A DNA stretch of 64,000 nucleotides, from assembly GCF_051401765.1 (NCBI RefSeq), contig NW_027480432.1, positions 13,224,501 to 13,288,500 on the forward strand. Direction: 5' to 3'. The translations under genes were made by a program, and so were the position numbers. The first letter of the stretch is position 1. Each line of letters opens with the position of its first letter. Below are positions 44,345 through 56,600 of this stretch, one piece after another. The notes under the pieces are model-generated. The model was not told the origin of the DNA and ran no database searches. It saw only the letters and a program-made list of their open reading frames with translations. This stretch comes from Calliopsis andreniformis. Its lineage: Eukaryota > Arthropoda > Insecta > Hymenoptera > Andrenidae.

Positions 44345-44960
44345 CCGAATTGACCTCCTGATACCTTTAAATATGTTGTAGTATTTTGTGATATTTAATC
44401 GTATGTTGAAGGATTTTTCAAAATTTTGAAAATTGTTGATTTTACAGCTACTCAAAGCATAGTGCTAAGTTTTTTCAAAATATTATAACTCCTATACCAC
44501 TAAACGCACGAGAATATGTTTCTGGGCAATTATAGTGAACACATAAGAGTACTAAAAAAGATTGTTTCAGTTTAGAAAAAGTATTTTTTTAAACATCTTT
44601 TTTGTAATTGGTTTAAATAAATGAGATTTTTTAGTACCTGTTACGAATTCAAAAATTTGAAAAAAATTAAAAATATAGTCCTATTTGTCCTCTTTAAGGG
44701 CATATTTTCAAGAATATGGACATTTGAAAATTGACCAAATGAAAATTGATTGAAGGTGATGCTGCTAGGACGCTAGGAAGCGTACTGTGTGCAGCCTGGT
44801 CATACAGCATTAGCGGATAGGTGGCTATACCTGTTATTAAAGTAACCTACTGAATTTTTTGTTGTTTTAAATTTCGCAGAAAATTATTTATTTCTTATTC
44901 AAAATGAAATTCAAACTTGCCATTGGTCTAATAAGCAAGTAATAATACACACATTCGTTG
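44345..44960. mobile_element. Diverged single arm of the 42-kb foldback family
   Basis: Parallels the left arm of the 42.06-43.41 kb element in order: TTTAAATATGTTGTAGT, GATTTTTCAAAATTTTGAAAATTG, TTTTACAGCT, later GGACATTTGAAAATTG and GGTGATGCTGC. It diverges throughout and has no matching second arm, so it is an older, half-lost relative. Confidence 0.65.
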
Positions 44961-45540
44961 TTTATTATCGAATGGATAACAGTCTAAAACATGACAAATC
45001 TGTCATGATATCAGACTGTTACGAACATGATAGTATAGCTGGTCATTTATTTCAAACATATTTAACCTTACTCCTAACATTAGTGGTAATGTACATCAAC
45101 TTGACCCCGTATCACTAAAATGAGGGTGACTTGACGTCAAATTGACTCCGTATCAATAGTGGTGACTTGATGTTAAATTGACTCCACACAAGAACTGTAA
45201 ATGTTTACGTTTTCCATTCTGCCAATTATTAATTTTGTATTAAGATGTATTGTTGCATTATTGTTAAGTGTATCAAAATAAAATTCATTATTATAATTCT
45301 ATTAACAGAAAATACAGTTTCTATATGAAATGTTATAAGTGTAATAAAAAATAAGTGTTTCAGTATAAGTAGAATATACCTCCATCTAGGGATGTGTCAA
45401 ACTGACATCATGTCAATTTATCGTCAAGTCACCACTTGAGGGTTAATACAGTTTTTGATAGAAAAATACGGTACTGGCATTACAAACATTAAATACTTTT
45501 CTGACGGAGCTTCTTCGTAATATAAAAATAAATACAATTT
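44961..45540. other. AT-rich with a small tandem repeat
   Basis: Around 45095-45195 two and a half units of about 50 bases share GGTGACTTGA(C/T)GT(C/T)AAATTGACTCC. A third, inverted block near 45400-45445 (CATGTCAATTTATCGTCAAGTCACCAC) answers them. No gene. Confidence 0.55.
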
Positions 45541-45615
45541 CCTTTGTTACGCGCCGTGCGCGGGTGTGGGCCCGAGCGGTATTAGTCTTGTCCCGGCGCA
45601 CGGGTAACAGTACAA
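45541..45615. repeat. GC-rich imperfect hairpin
   Basis: GTTACGCGCCGTGCGCGGG at 45546 faces CCCGGCGCACGGGTAAC at about 45593-45609. The stem is imperfect but strongly GC-rich in an AT-rich setting. It may be an LTR or transposon end. Confidence 0.6.
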
Positions 45616-46845
45616 AAATTTTTGTTTACTATAAAAGGAACCTTACCTGAAGGGTAAGGGGTAGGGAAACTTGGATTCGTTGGTAATCTAGTCCTATACA
45701 GGTCCTTTCATTGAAATCTGATTAGATTAAAGGATATTGGAGGCTAGTCGTAATAACTTACAATTAGATTCATTTAAAGAGAAAAATAAACAGTATCTAT
45801 TAACACAAAACTTTACAGTGAAATGGGTTATACTTTCGCGTTAGTGTGTGGTAGCTCCGATAAGGGTGTCCCCACAATCTTGACGATTATCAAGAAAACT
45901 ACCATCACTTAGCTGTTTCCAAATTGACATTGAAATTAACAGAGATATGTGGAATTAAATATTCAACTCATCAAACAATAATTTGTATTCAAACAATAAT
46001 TTAAATTTCGAATTGGAAATTTGATTTCCTTTCTCTCTCTTTCTTTCTTTCTTTGTCACTGTTCGCCGTTCCTGCTGCAGGAAAAGGAAATTAGCACTGC
46101 TCACACCACATCACTTACCAAGATCGACAATTTAGTACACTATAATGAATAAGTAAAATAAATTCTAATACGTAAAAAAATATATATACGAGATAAAGAA
46201 TTAACACAAAGATAAAGTAAATAAAGTTAATGATATTAGCAGAAATTTCTTTACAACGGAATCAAGTCCTTTTCCTAACTTTAACACAAAGTCTAGAAAA
46301 ACTCTGGCTCTAATATAATTCCGTGGACCCTAGACACGCACCTTGCGACTTTTCGTCGTAAAGTGTCGTAGCCTCGCGCCTTTGAAAGCGTCTAGAGGGG
46401 GTCCGCTCCGACTTTACTGTTGAATCTTCTAAATAAGGTAGTAGTGTGTGTGAATCTATGTGCTAATTTCCCTATCTCATTCTTTTCAACTCTCTTTCAC
46501 GTTCTTACACTCTCGTTCTCCTACAATCTGCGCTTGAAACCGAACTCTATGGCTTGCATATGGTATTTGCAATTTTTGTAGCGCTCCTGACGAAGGACAT
46601 TCCCACACGGCTAACGTTATCAGGAGACACTACGCATATAAAAATTTAATCTACACATTTCGTCTATTCTGACCGTTGCAAGGCTATTATATATTTTCAC
46701 AGGAATTTACGCAACTGACTGACGCCTCGTAAGGCCATTCATATTACGACGACGATTCCAAGGGAAAAGGGATTTCGATTTCATCTAATTTGTAGCCAAT
46801 CAATCTGCAACAGCACTTGATTTAGGGATAACCCACAATACATGC
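45616..46845. other. Noncoding, moderate GC, possible element interior
   Basis: No frame of interest on either strand. A (CTTT)n run lies at about 46030-46054 and an inverted CTTTCGTCGTAAAG-like block near 46350. Composition suggests transposon-derived DNA, but no family is recognised. Confidence 0.4.
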
Positions 46846-47263
46846 ATGTATTATCAAGGCACTTTACTGCAGAGCAATAATAAAAAAAAAATTTTTTTAA
46901 TTTTGTTCGGAACGTATCAACTTAATCTCAGTTTTTATTTCAAAGATTCTGGAATTCATGTAGAGTGGCACTTTTTCGTAACTTCACATTGCAAAAATGT
47001 ATACCATGGTGTTGGTGGGTCTTTGAAACGCCTTGCAGCTCGGACCAATTTACAAATACCACTACAAGATCAGATCACAACATCACAGAAATTGTTCGAT
47101 TGGGCGACTGCCTTCGAATTGGCGACTGAATATTAATTTTAAATTCTGTTCAGTTAAAAAATATAAAGAACATTCAGAACTACTAATAGAGAGATGCCCA
47201 TTAGCTAAAATAATTCCCGAGAAGACATTTTCATTCATATGTGCCAACAGACATACTATCTGA
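46846..47263 (+). pseudogene. Transposon ORF fragment with TSH-K / GVGG motifs
   Basis: The forward frame reads GIHVEWHFFVTSHCKNVYHG, then VGGSLKRLAARTNLQ and TTSQKLFDWAT. After a frameshift near 47140 it continues SELLIERCPLAKIIPEK. The HFFxTSHxK...GVGGxxKR pattern is one I associate with a widespread arthropod transposon-encoded protein of unknown function; the same ATSHGK motif is in the 42.7-kb foldback spacer. The copy is degenerate. Confidence 0.5.
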
Positions 47264-47369
47264 TCTGTCGGCTAAAGTTTACTCTAACAGTTAAAATTTA
47301 AGTTTTTTAATTTGTACCATCGAATACAGCGTTTCAAGAGTGAGAGAATAAGGCTAAATTCGCCTTCTC

Positions 47370-48335
47370 CCTCGACTTTTCGAAGCTATTCCAAGTGGTG
47401 CAAGGGACTGAGCTCACGTACATGCGACTCATTTAGTAGTTGCGGGGGGTACAGTGTGGCTCCATCTCGCATTCAATAGACAGCTACGTGTCTGTAAGTA
47501 ATATTATTCCTGTAACGAAAACTATAGCAGTGGATACCAATCAGGCAATCTCAAAAAGCCACGTGATTAGTACACTACATACAAGTATTGGGTCAGCGCT
47601 GTGCTGCCAGACAGGACGCAAATATTGAGCATTACCCCTCCACTACTTATGCTAACGTAAGAGCCGCGTATTCGTGAGTTCGGCCCTTCGGATAGTTTCG
47701 GCCAGCTTCGGTAGGTCGAGAGAGAAGGTGGAACATGATGCGCACTCTCTCACTCTTTGAAATGTTCAAATCCCAATCGCTAGCAAGCGGCAAGCAGCAC
47801 GCACCTCGCGTGAGCTTTCCGATTGCTCGGATATTTTCAGTTTCCAACTTAAAAAAGTATTGTAATGAAAAAAAATTTGAAAAAATTTTTTTTTGCAGAA
47901 AAACTCATGTTAAGACTCTCTGATTACGTTTTGACTGTTAAAAAAGTGATTTTTTTAAAAACCGCATATGTTTATTAACCCAATTGCATTCAAACGGCTG
48001 AACGAATTTCAATGAAACTTTATATCTAAATTTTATATTCTTATCTCAAGATCTTGTTAGATTTAGAGCAGAATCGATGCATGGATGATGATACTTACCT
48101 CTTATATTTACCTGAATTTTCTCATATCTATTCGTTGTTTATAACAATTTCAAAAAATGTTTCAAATTAATTTTACACAGAATTAGATCTCTCGACCTTC
48201 CGAAGCTGGTCGAAGCTATCCGAAGGGCCGAGATCACGGATACGCGGCCCTTGCGTTAGTATGCGTAGTGGAGGGGGTAATTCTCAATATTTGCGTCTTC
48301 AGCTGGCAGCACAGGGTCAGCATTTTAGGCAATAT
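47370..48335. mobile_element. Palindromic element with CCCTCCACTAC ends
   Basis: The left arm (GACGCAAATATTGAG, TTACCCCTCCACTAC, TATCCGAAGGGCC in reverse sense near 47690) is inverted at 48190-48320. A further partial arm lies at 47380-47460 (CGACTTTTCGAAGCTATTCC). Arms are about 110-130 bases; the interior is AT-rich and noncoding. The outer edge GTGGAGGGGGTAATTCTCAATA is shared with the element near 31550. Confidence 0.7.
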
Positions 48336-48775
48336 TTACTGCAGTGTAATTAAACAATTATGCGTTTTCGGGCGTATGTGCATTTAAACTTTTTTCATTG
48401 CTTTGTATCTAGAATTTATTCTTTAAAAGTATCTCACGCTTTTCTTCTTTTTTTTCGGGTTCTGGAGCAATGTTTTATGTAACACAGAATAGCGCATAAC
48501 TAAAGAAAAAACTAAAAAACGCACGTGAACTTTTTTCTTTGTTTTGTGTCTAGAGTTACTTGTTAAATAAATTGATCCAATTCAAAAAGATGTGTAACGT
48601 TTTTCCTTTAGACAAAAATCGGCTTGTTTAACGATAATTAAACTTTTACTTAATATCACAGAGAGACGTGAACCTCCACAAAAGATGAAAAAAGCGCGTG
48701 AAATGTATGTGTCCCCTATAAGACTTAATTCTCTTAAAAAAAACAGTCATTTGCTAAAACCAATTCAAGATATTA
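48336..48775. other. AT-rich spacer
   Basis: Contains two loosely similar blocks (TTTTTTC...TTGTATCTAGAATT at 48390 and TTTTTTC...TGTGTCTAGAGTT at 48530), suggesting an eroded tandem duplication of about 140 bases. No gene. Confidence 0.4.
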
Positions 48776-50280
48776 AGGCTGCGTTATGATCGTTTACGTC
48801 GAGCCGTGGACGATCCCGAACAACCGTGCAGTCGCGGAAGTGTCTGCTGCCCGGGCTAGTTGGAACCGCGGAGGAAGAGCTGGGACGTAGGAGACGGAAA
48901 AGGAGGAAGCAGTTGCGTGATCTAGATTCTTCATAATGAGAAGCTTCATGGTCAGTCAGCACACAGAAATATATTTGGCGAGTATCGTTTATAATAGCAG
49001 GACGAAAATAATACACGCGGTACTTTCGTGATACTTAATCCGTGGACAGGTAATACCAAGGCAATACTCGCGGTGGGTTTCGTGTTACAATGCGTTTGGT
49101 CGACGAACGAATATTAAGATATCCAACTAGGTGGCCCCGTGAGCCTCGATTCTTCGAAGTTACCCATACGCGTGGCCGCGGAGCTTCGACTTTCGTTGAA
49201 GACTGCAGACATAAAGGAAACTCTTGCTTCACGAAAACCGAATTGCTTACCGTGCGTCGACTTTAACACGTTCATCGCCACATCACCCAGATATGGATGA
49301 CAGGTATGCTTCCGTGGGGGCCCCGTCGCTGGGAGACGCTGTTCTTGTTGAAGTTCATAGGATTTTCAGTTGGGCCCGGTGAGAAACTCAACCGAATCGC
49401 GCTAAGCGACGAACGTGTTAAGGGATCTCTAGGACCCGTTATCGGAGGGAGGTATCCACGAGATGTTAATTGAAGTCGGATTCGTCGGAAAAGTTGAAAG
49501 GAACCGCGGACTTTTAAGTTTTCACCAAGAGATCCCATGCACAAAGACCGAAGCTTTCGCGTTCGTCAGTAATATTACTACGCTTCACTTCCTTACGACT
49601 TCCTCGATTGGTTCGCACGCGTCACGCCATATCACTGCGAATCTGCAGTGATGATTTATAAATCTGAATCGTTGATTAGGGGGAGGTTTGGTTTGGCTTA
49701 TGCCAGGGGTCACGATGACGATCCTGGAACGCTGCCTATTTTCCAAGTCCTGGGTTTCCCTTGTCGATCAGTATCGTCGATGGGACGTCCGTAATCAAGC
49801 AGCCATCTTTTCATCTGCTTCTCGCACTGGGGGATAAGTCCTGAAATGCATCATAAGGCTGTCATCCTTGTCTAACGTTCACTCGACCGTGGTGGAGCTA
49901 ATGCTCACCTCCCCAGTTGGGTCATCAACCTCCTCTCAACCTCGGAAGCCTCCGCTTCCAGATATGACAATCTCTTTCAATCACCCGGATGGTCATTCTC
50001 ACACCCTGAGGTGAATGTTAATGCGCTGCAGTCGCCTAAAACTAAAGAATTTGTCGTAAGGGTCCTGCTGTGGGTGCCGATACTGGGCTACCAGCTCATT
50101 CTCACGAACGCTGTTATCGTTGGTCACCGTTGGTCCGCCGTTGACAACTCTCCCATGCCTGGAACACGATCATGAGTAACGTTAGGTCTGCTAATTCCCG
50201 GTGGTGCGCATTGAAGTACCGCTCTCCCCATGGGAAAGGATCAGCTTTGTGACGTGCATTTATGCCATGTCACAAGGTAA
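48776..50280. other. GC-rich noncoding block, probable retroelement relic
   Basis: About 1.5 kb of much higher GC than its surroundings with CG-rich words, yet no frame beyond about 90 codons and none with a motif. The right half (CACCTCCCCAGTTGGG, TCACCCGGATGG, ACCCTGAGGTG) has the look of a non-LTR 3' region. A noncoding transcript is an alternative. No gene is called. Confidence 0.35.
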
Positions 50281-50980
50281 ATAAATCCGTTGGAATAATT
50301 TGAAAACGCCTAGCGCAATAATTTAATCTTTTACCAAAACATTGCTAACATTGCTATTATTTTCGTCAGAGAAACAGTAGGAATCGATCGGTGACATTTC
50401 TATAATGACCTAATTAGAAACAAAGAAATTAGTGTTTTCATTACTAGAAGACATATTTCTGTCTTCGTCTCTAGAAGTAAAATGTTCCGGGAGTGAGATC
50501 CTTCGCTATGCAGCGTTCGATCCGCGTACTCGAAGGGTCATGAAAAAGAGTCTTCGGTCGACTTCAAGAAGCCTTCACTTTTCATTCCAAAACAAGGAAA
50601 TTATATTTTTAGCATTGACATTGCGCGCGATTTAACGGGTCTGGCACTGACGGGAAAAGCATGGCCAAGTATGAATGCTTTATTTCAAAGTTAGAGAACA
50701 ATACTTTCGAGCACTGTCACGGACGGCACTGTGCTGTCACAGTACGGCTATATGTGAATGCTTCCTTAATCTTATTTCTACCGTCACAGTGTATCTCTCA
50801 TTAAAAAATATTTTTGATGCTATTTGCAGATACTACATGAAAACCATATTTTATTCCTACGGTGTGCGTGTTCACTTTTGTGATAAGAAATCAAATTATG
50901 AAAATAATGGCTCATACTATAATTAGTAGCTTATTTGACTAACGGTCGATTTCATCACCTCCAGTTAACTTTAACTTTAA
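50281..50980. other. Noncoding
   Basis: Short frames only. Nothing recognised apart from repeated CTGTCAC words near 50720-50790. Confidence 0.4.
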
Positions 50981-51010
50981 GTGGAGGTGAAGATGGCGGA
51001 CATAAGAAGT
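50981..51010 (+). promoter_or_regulatory. YY1-like AAGATGGCGG motif
   Basis: GAAGATGGCGGACAT at about 50989 matches the AAGATGGCGG motif found at or just downstream of transcription starts of many animal genes. The ATG inside opens only 12 codons. It could mark the start of a noncoding first exon of a forward-strand gene, possibly the Gln-rich one at 59 kb; there is no proof. Confidence 0.35.
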
Positions 51011-51293
51011 ACTTGCTGGGTCCTTGTGTAAAGAAATTCTGTAAAGAAAAGTTTGAGTAAAAGGTTAAATGATCGCATTTGGTATTGGTTAATGATTTCA
51101 ATTGATTTGTTTGTCTTAATATCTGAAATCGGTTTTAAGAAGTGATTGCTTTTTGTAGAGAATGGTTCTTGTAGGGATGGTGTTTGTAGAAAACGCGTAT
51201 CTGTACTTGCGTGCTTTTTTTAAATTTTTTAAAGTGTTTTGAGGGGAATCCCAATTAACTGCTTTCTATGGTTATTAATTCAGATTTTTGATA

Positions 51294-51507
51294 TAGTAGA
51301 ACCTCGATTATCAGAAAAGCAATTAAAGGAACGATCGATTATTCGACTCGCGGTTGTCGGTAAAATCAATTATCATAAATGTATTGCAAAGTAATTGAAA
51401 ATAAACGATCTCCTTTCTTATGAAAACTGAGTTATTCGATTACTTAAAAAGTTTGATCATCCGAATACTGTGTGCCTCAATTAGTTCTGATAACTAAGGT
51501 TCTACTA
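51294..51507. mobile_element. pogo/Tigger-type MITE with TA duplication (210 bp)
   Basis: Ends GTAGAACCTCGATTATCAG (51296) and the inverse CTGATAACTAAGGTTCTAC (ending 51505) are each flanked by TA. AGAACCTCGATTATC-type ends are characteristic of pogo-group elements. No coding sequence. Transposases of the same group remain as fragments at 39.0-39.9 and 63.1-64 kb. Confidence 0.85.
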
Positions 51508-51999
51508 TTAGAGGTTAGCTATTAGTTATAAAATAGAATTTATATTTTTGTATTTCATACATTCGTTCAAAAGTGATGGTCATTTTAACTCGAAGATTTT
51601 CAATATTTTGCCCTATGTACGTTTCACTTCATCTACTTTTTTAAATAACTTTCTCATTACTTGTTGCGTAAATAATTGTGCTTTATAATGTCTTAGAAGC
51701 TACGGAGCTATATTTTATAAATATTTTAGGTGTCGGAGCGATCTAAGTTTTGACCATTTTCTATCATCGTCCTTTGTCTTAAGCCAAGCTATAATGTTAT
51801 GATCACGAAAATGTACTATTTCATTTAAAAAACTAATTTGACTTTGATATCTCTGTCACTTTTTCAGCTACACAAAAAAAATTGCAGCTCATTGTGTCCT
51901 CATTTATACCATGCAACTTTTGCAGAAACATATTACAATATACAATTCCTTCAGAGATATTCCAACGAGTCCAGTTCAAGTGAACATACTGTATACGTA
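51508..51999. other. Noncoding
   Basis: AT-rich, no gene; nothing recognised. Confidence 0.4.
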
Positions 52000-52260
52000 T
52001 ATAGGATGTAATAAGTATACGTTATAATATTTTAAAGGGTAGTAGAGTAGTTTAAACAGAACTCAAAGTGTCCTATACATAATGTTCGATCTGCTTCCAT
52101 TTTGCATAACAATGCTTTAAAGTTAAAAAATCTTTATGTTAAATTAATATTTGGAGAATTCTGTAATTTTATGAATCCACTAAAGAGTAGAAATAGAGGA
52201 AAAGAGTCTTAATACGTTTTGTTCTATTAGTTAAACTTATAGTGAAACCAGGGGATAACG
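52000..52260 (+). mobile_element. Third locus of the GGGTGCAAC-family repeat
   Basis: Diverged copy with the same order of blocks as 35833-36230: AGGATGTAATAAGTATACG, ATATTTTAAAGGG, TTCGATCTGCTTCCATTTTGC and AATGCTTTAAAGTT, then GAATTCTGTAATTTT. Confidence 0.7.
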
Positions 52261-53640
52261 TATCAACATTATCATCTAATGAGAAATTACGCAATTAGTT
52301 AACAGTATCCTCGTATGATAAAAATGAAACATATTTTAAAAAATTAGAAGAATGCATTAATCATTTGTTGAAATCACAAAAATCAGTTTAAAACTTATTT
52401 TATCACTTTGTCTATTGTCAAACAGACTTCTTCAAAAAATGAATCAGTAATTGCCTGAAATTCCTAACGTTTTCCACATCCCGTTAGACATTGATATCGC
52501 CCAGATCTATGTTACGTACAATATCGTCGGTCTTTGATAAACAGGATATTTTTTACTATTAAATCGCATTAAAAAACTGAAAAAACTGTTATCTCCACTT
52601 TATTTGAATGGAAATAAAAAACAAAGCATTTAAGGCACATGTGTATGGCGTACAGTCGAATTTAACTTTATTCGCTTAAATGATCGTTACCTTGGTTTTT
52701 CTTTTTACATCCATCGACTGCATTTATACAAATTACGAATGAGTCAATATGACTTCAAAGTAATATGTCATGTATGGTGAAGATATTAATTTTCAAATGG
52801 GAACTAAGTTCTACAGTTAAGAGTAGTATTTTTGGATACTATTCATCGGATACTATTTTTTGATATATATATAAAAAAAGGAAAACGAAATTTTGGCCAT
52901 TGTATTTCGTATAGTTTAACTTTTATATGGTTTTACAATTTCAAAATCTCAACCGACAAACGTTGCCAACATGTTTGGAAGGTCATTCTGAGCAAAAAGT
53001 GTTATACATGTACACTACGGATCGATTTATTCAACTTTCAATTATAATTATTTATTTGGAACTGTTTTACACTGATTTATATTGATTTATACTGGTTTAC
53101 ACTGATTAGAACAAATTGCATCCAATGAATATTAGGAAAATCATTAGTAATGGTAGAAACAGTTTTAGTATTTCTGTTTATATCTCGAAAACGGAAACGA
53201 GTCGATCCATAGCGTATAAAACAATTTTTTGTTGAGAATGACCCCCCAATTGTGTTGGCAAAGTTTGTCAGTTGAAATCTAAGATACTCTTTGTACTTAT
53301 GTATACAGAGATAGATTTTAAACTTTCTTTTGTTCCCTATAGTGGATAAAAGATAAGAAATTGAGGTCAAAGAAGATCGCATCACAGAATACAAAAATAT
53401 ATGGGAGGGAAATCTGTGATGGAGAATGTATTAGAAACACACAGAAGTCTTCGAAACTTGATAATATTGGGGTTAGTGGGACGATCAACGGAGAAAGTTG
53501 CCTTTTCCCTTCTTATATCGTCGTTGTTTGCATCGCAAATGAAGTCCTTTGGAACGCCTAAGGGATAATGCATTGTACAGGACTTCTTTTGCGAGAGGAG
53601 ATATAGTATTTTTTTAATCAACACAAGGAAAAGTTGATAA
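52261..53640. other. Noncoding with an 11-bp microsatellite-like patch
   Basis: No gene. At about 53066-53108 the 11-base unit TTTACACTGAT is repeated four times with small changes. Two short overlapping frames at 53361-53624 lie on opposite strands and are not supported. Confidence 0.45.
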
Positions 53641-56600
53641 CAAATTACGGAAAAATTTAAAGAGTTTTGTGAGAAGAAAATGGACAGTTCTTATCTCTCA
53701 CAAGTTATTTTTAGAATAGACAGAATTCGACTTAAAAATGATTTATTTCTCAATAGTTACTGATTTTGCCATAAGTTTTAGCTGGAATTGAATTGAATTT
53801 TTCGTTATAAAACTCTAGGTACTTCTTTATAATTTTATGAATCAATTAAATTAACAATAAAAACGGAGAATGAATACAAATTATTAAAGAATGTCCAAAA
53901 CTTTATGAGGAGAAAAATAATTTTTGTTCCTTGCAATTTTCCTTGAAAATCAATAGTGAGTTAATAATGAAAGTTAATAATGATTGAAAGTTCAAAATCG
54001 ATAGAATTGAGTCCAAAGTATTTCCTTTAAACAATTGTTTTTCAAGTACTTTTCCTGATTAAAAATTGATTTAAAAAAAAGTTCACCCAAGAATGCTGCA
54101 ATTTCCAAGTACGTAGAGGCTATAATATCGTCGTGAAACATTGAAGTCATTCGCTTGAACTCGAGCTATTCGTATTCAGCACCTGGAAAAAGAAAAGGAA
54201 AAAGAGGCTAGCTTTCACTTTCCCCCGATTCGTTACCACTTCCACAGAGAAATCGATTCCAGCTGGAATTCTAGGGGAACACACTTTCTTTTAGAGACGA
54301 AGTTCATTACAATGAAAAGAAAGATAAACAAAAGCAAAAATCGTTATACCATATCTTCTATTGTTATTTCTATTAATTTAATTACTATCTTATTATTCTT
54401 ATATCTTCTTATGTATATACATTCTTATATCCTCTATTAATTTTGTTTTATTTTTAAATAAATTATTATTATTAAGCGCTTAAGATTTGATTTTTTGAGG
54501 AAAATTACTGTTTGAGAATTAACATTTAAACAGAATTCTTTTACGATTTACATATGATACCTCAAGGAAAATTGTATCTAAGTGTCTATTGTATTCCTAC
54601 TGTCGAGGAGAATTATTACTATATTAAATAATAACTATTATTATAATAATAAATATTATTATATTAATTAATAATTCGCTTGATATGAAAGTTGTGGATC
54701 GTATTTTGGTGAGGAGAATAATTATTATTATATTAAATTATTATTTATTGAGCATAATTATTAAATTATTATATGTAAAAGTAATATTGATTTAAATGAT
54801 TTATTATTACTTATTAATAATAAGTTATTATAATAATAGTTATTACTTATCATTTATGTTTAATATAATTATTATGAAAAATAATAACTTAAGAAATTAT
54901 CATAAAAATGATTCTTTTAATTATTGTAATAAATGATAATAATAATAAAGCAGTATATAAATACCAAAAATTTAGTTAACGATGACTGTATTATTTAATA
55001 ATAACGCTAATTACATAAATACAAATGTTCACTAAACACAAACAAATAGTCACGAAAATCTACATTGTTTGTTGTTCTGTTTCAGGTACGTTACTTATTG
55101 TTACATTGAAGCCGCTGATAATGACATTCTTGCTCATAAAAGATGTAGTTCCGTTAATCTGGTGAGTAAATAACTGTAAGAGTGAATTAGTTGTGTCGAT
55201 GCATGAAAAGAAATACGAAAATAATATACCGTGTTCGAGTTTCGAGAGAACTCCACTTTGTATCGAAAAAATTTCAGAACTTTATAAGAAGAAACTGAAC
55301 AATTTTTGTACATTGATATTTTCTTTGAAACTTATAAAATTTAAGTTAAAAATGATTAAAACGTCTTAAGTATAATGGTATCAACTTTAGCGAAAAATTT
55401 CTAGAGATAGAAATTGTTTGTTTTCTTCTGATAAAGTTTTGGAAATCATTTCATAACTTTTAATTAGCTCTTCGGTTTTTATACAAAATTTTGAAAGCTT
55501 TATAAGGAGAAAATAACAATTTTTGTCTCTTGCAGTTTTACTCTAAAATCGATAGATTTGAATTTAAAAGTTATTAAAGAATCAACAGTTCTTGAGAAAT
55601 CAATCATGTTTAACTGGATTTCAATTTAAACAAAAATTGCGAGATTCAAGACCTGTTTATTTTCTTCTCACAAAGCTCTTTGAATTTGTTTTCAATTTTT
55701 TAACAACTTTTCTTCGTGTTGAAAATATTCGAATCCCAAAGGAAGTCTCGTGGAAACCATTGCCTTTCACCCGTTCTGTAAGCCATCTTTCTCGACATGA
55801 TATTTCCTCAAGGATCGTACTTTCACATAGCGCTTCGTCTGCTCCTCTTTCGTCTCTCCGATACGAGTCATTTCTCTTTCACAAAAACGCCTGTCTAACT
55901 GTTCAAAAGGCACGTTTCAGCTGGACTAACAGTGTCACGCATGATTAGTTTCTTAGACAGAATATCCGCTGGGAAAGTGTGTCAAGATGTTCGTAAGTTT
56001 CTCTATACTTGGTTGGCTTGAATAGTATTTTTATAATTAAGATAAATTTTAGTGTTTATTAGCAAAATATATTTGCGAACTGAGGTAACTGTTTCCAGGT
56101 TTATACTATTGACTTTTCAATAACTTCTAACATGGTTCTGTGTATTTTTGAAAAAAAATTTTGAGATACGAAAATTGTTTATTTTATTATTATAAAGCTT
56201 TGAAAATTTGTTTGTAATTCTTTAATATCTGAAGCAATAATAAATGTCATCAAAAATCTTAAAAAATATGTTGAAAAAGAAAATAACGTTGTTTATTGTT
56301 AATTAAGTTGATAAAAAGTTATAATTAACTTTTCAGTCCTTTAGAAGAACAGAATAAGCAATTGTCTGTTGCAATTTTCTTTTTAAATTGATTCAGTTCA
56401 AATTAAAAATGATTGATCTAGAATTTATATTTTCAGAAAGAAGAAAGAGCATTAAAAGAACTTTTTCATTTAAAAATAAGGGTTCAAGAAGACACAAATT
56501 TATGTCAGTATTGAAGTTGAGAACTGAATGTCAATATCTCAAAAAACAGAAACTTGTGATTTAAGTTATTTGGCCTAGGACCGCAGATATGTAATCGTTA

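Noticed and set aside
55592..55948. 118-codon forward frame upstream of the Gln-rich gene
   Set aside because: Begins inside the local degenerate repeat and has no motif or splice logic.
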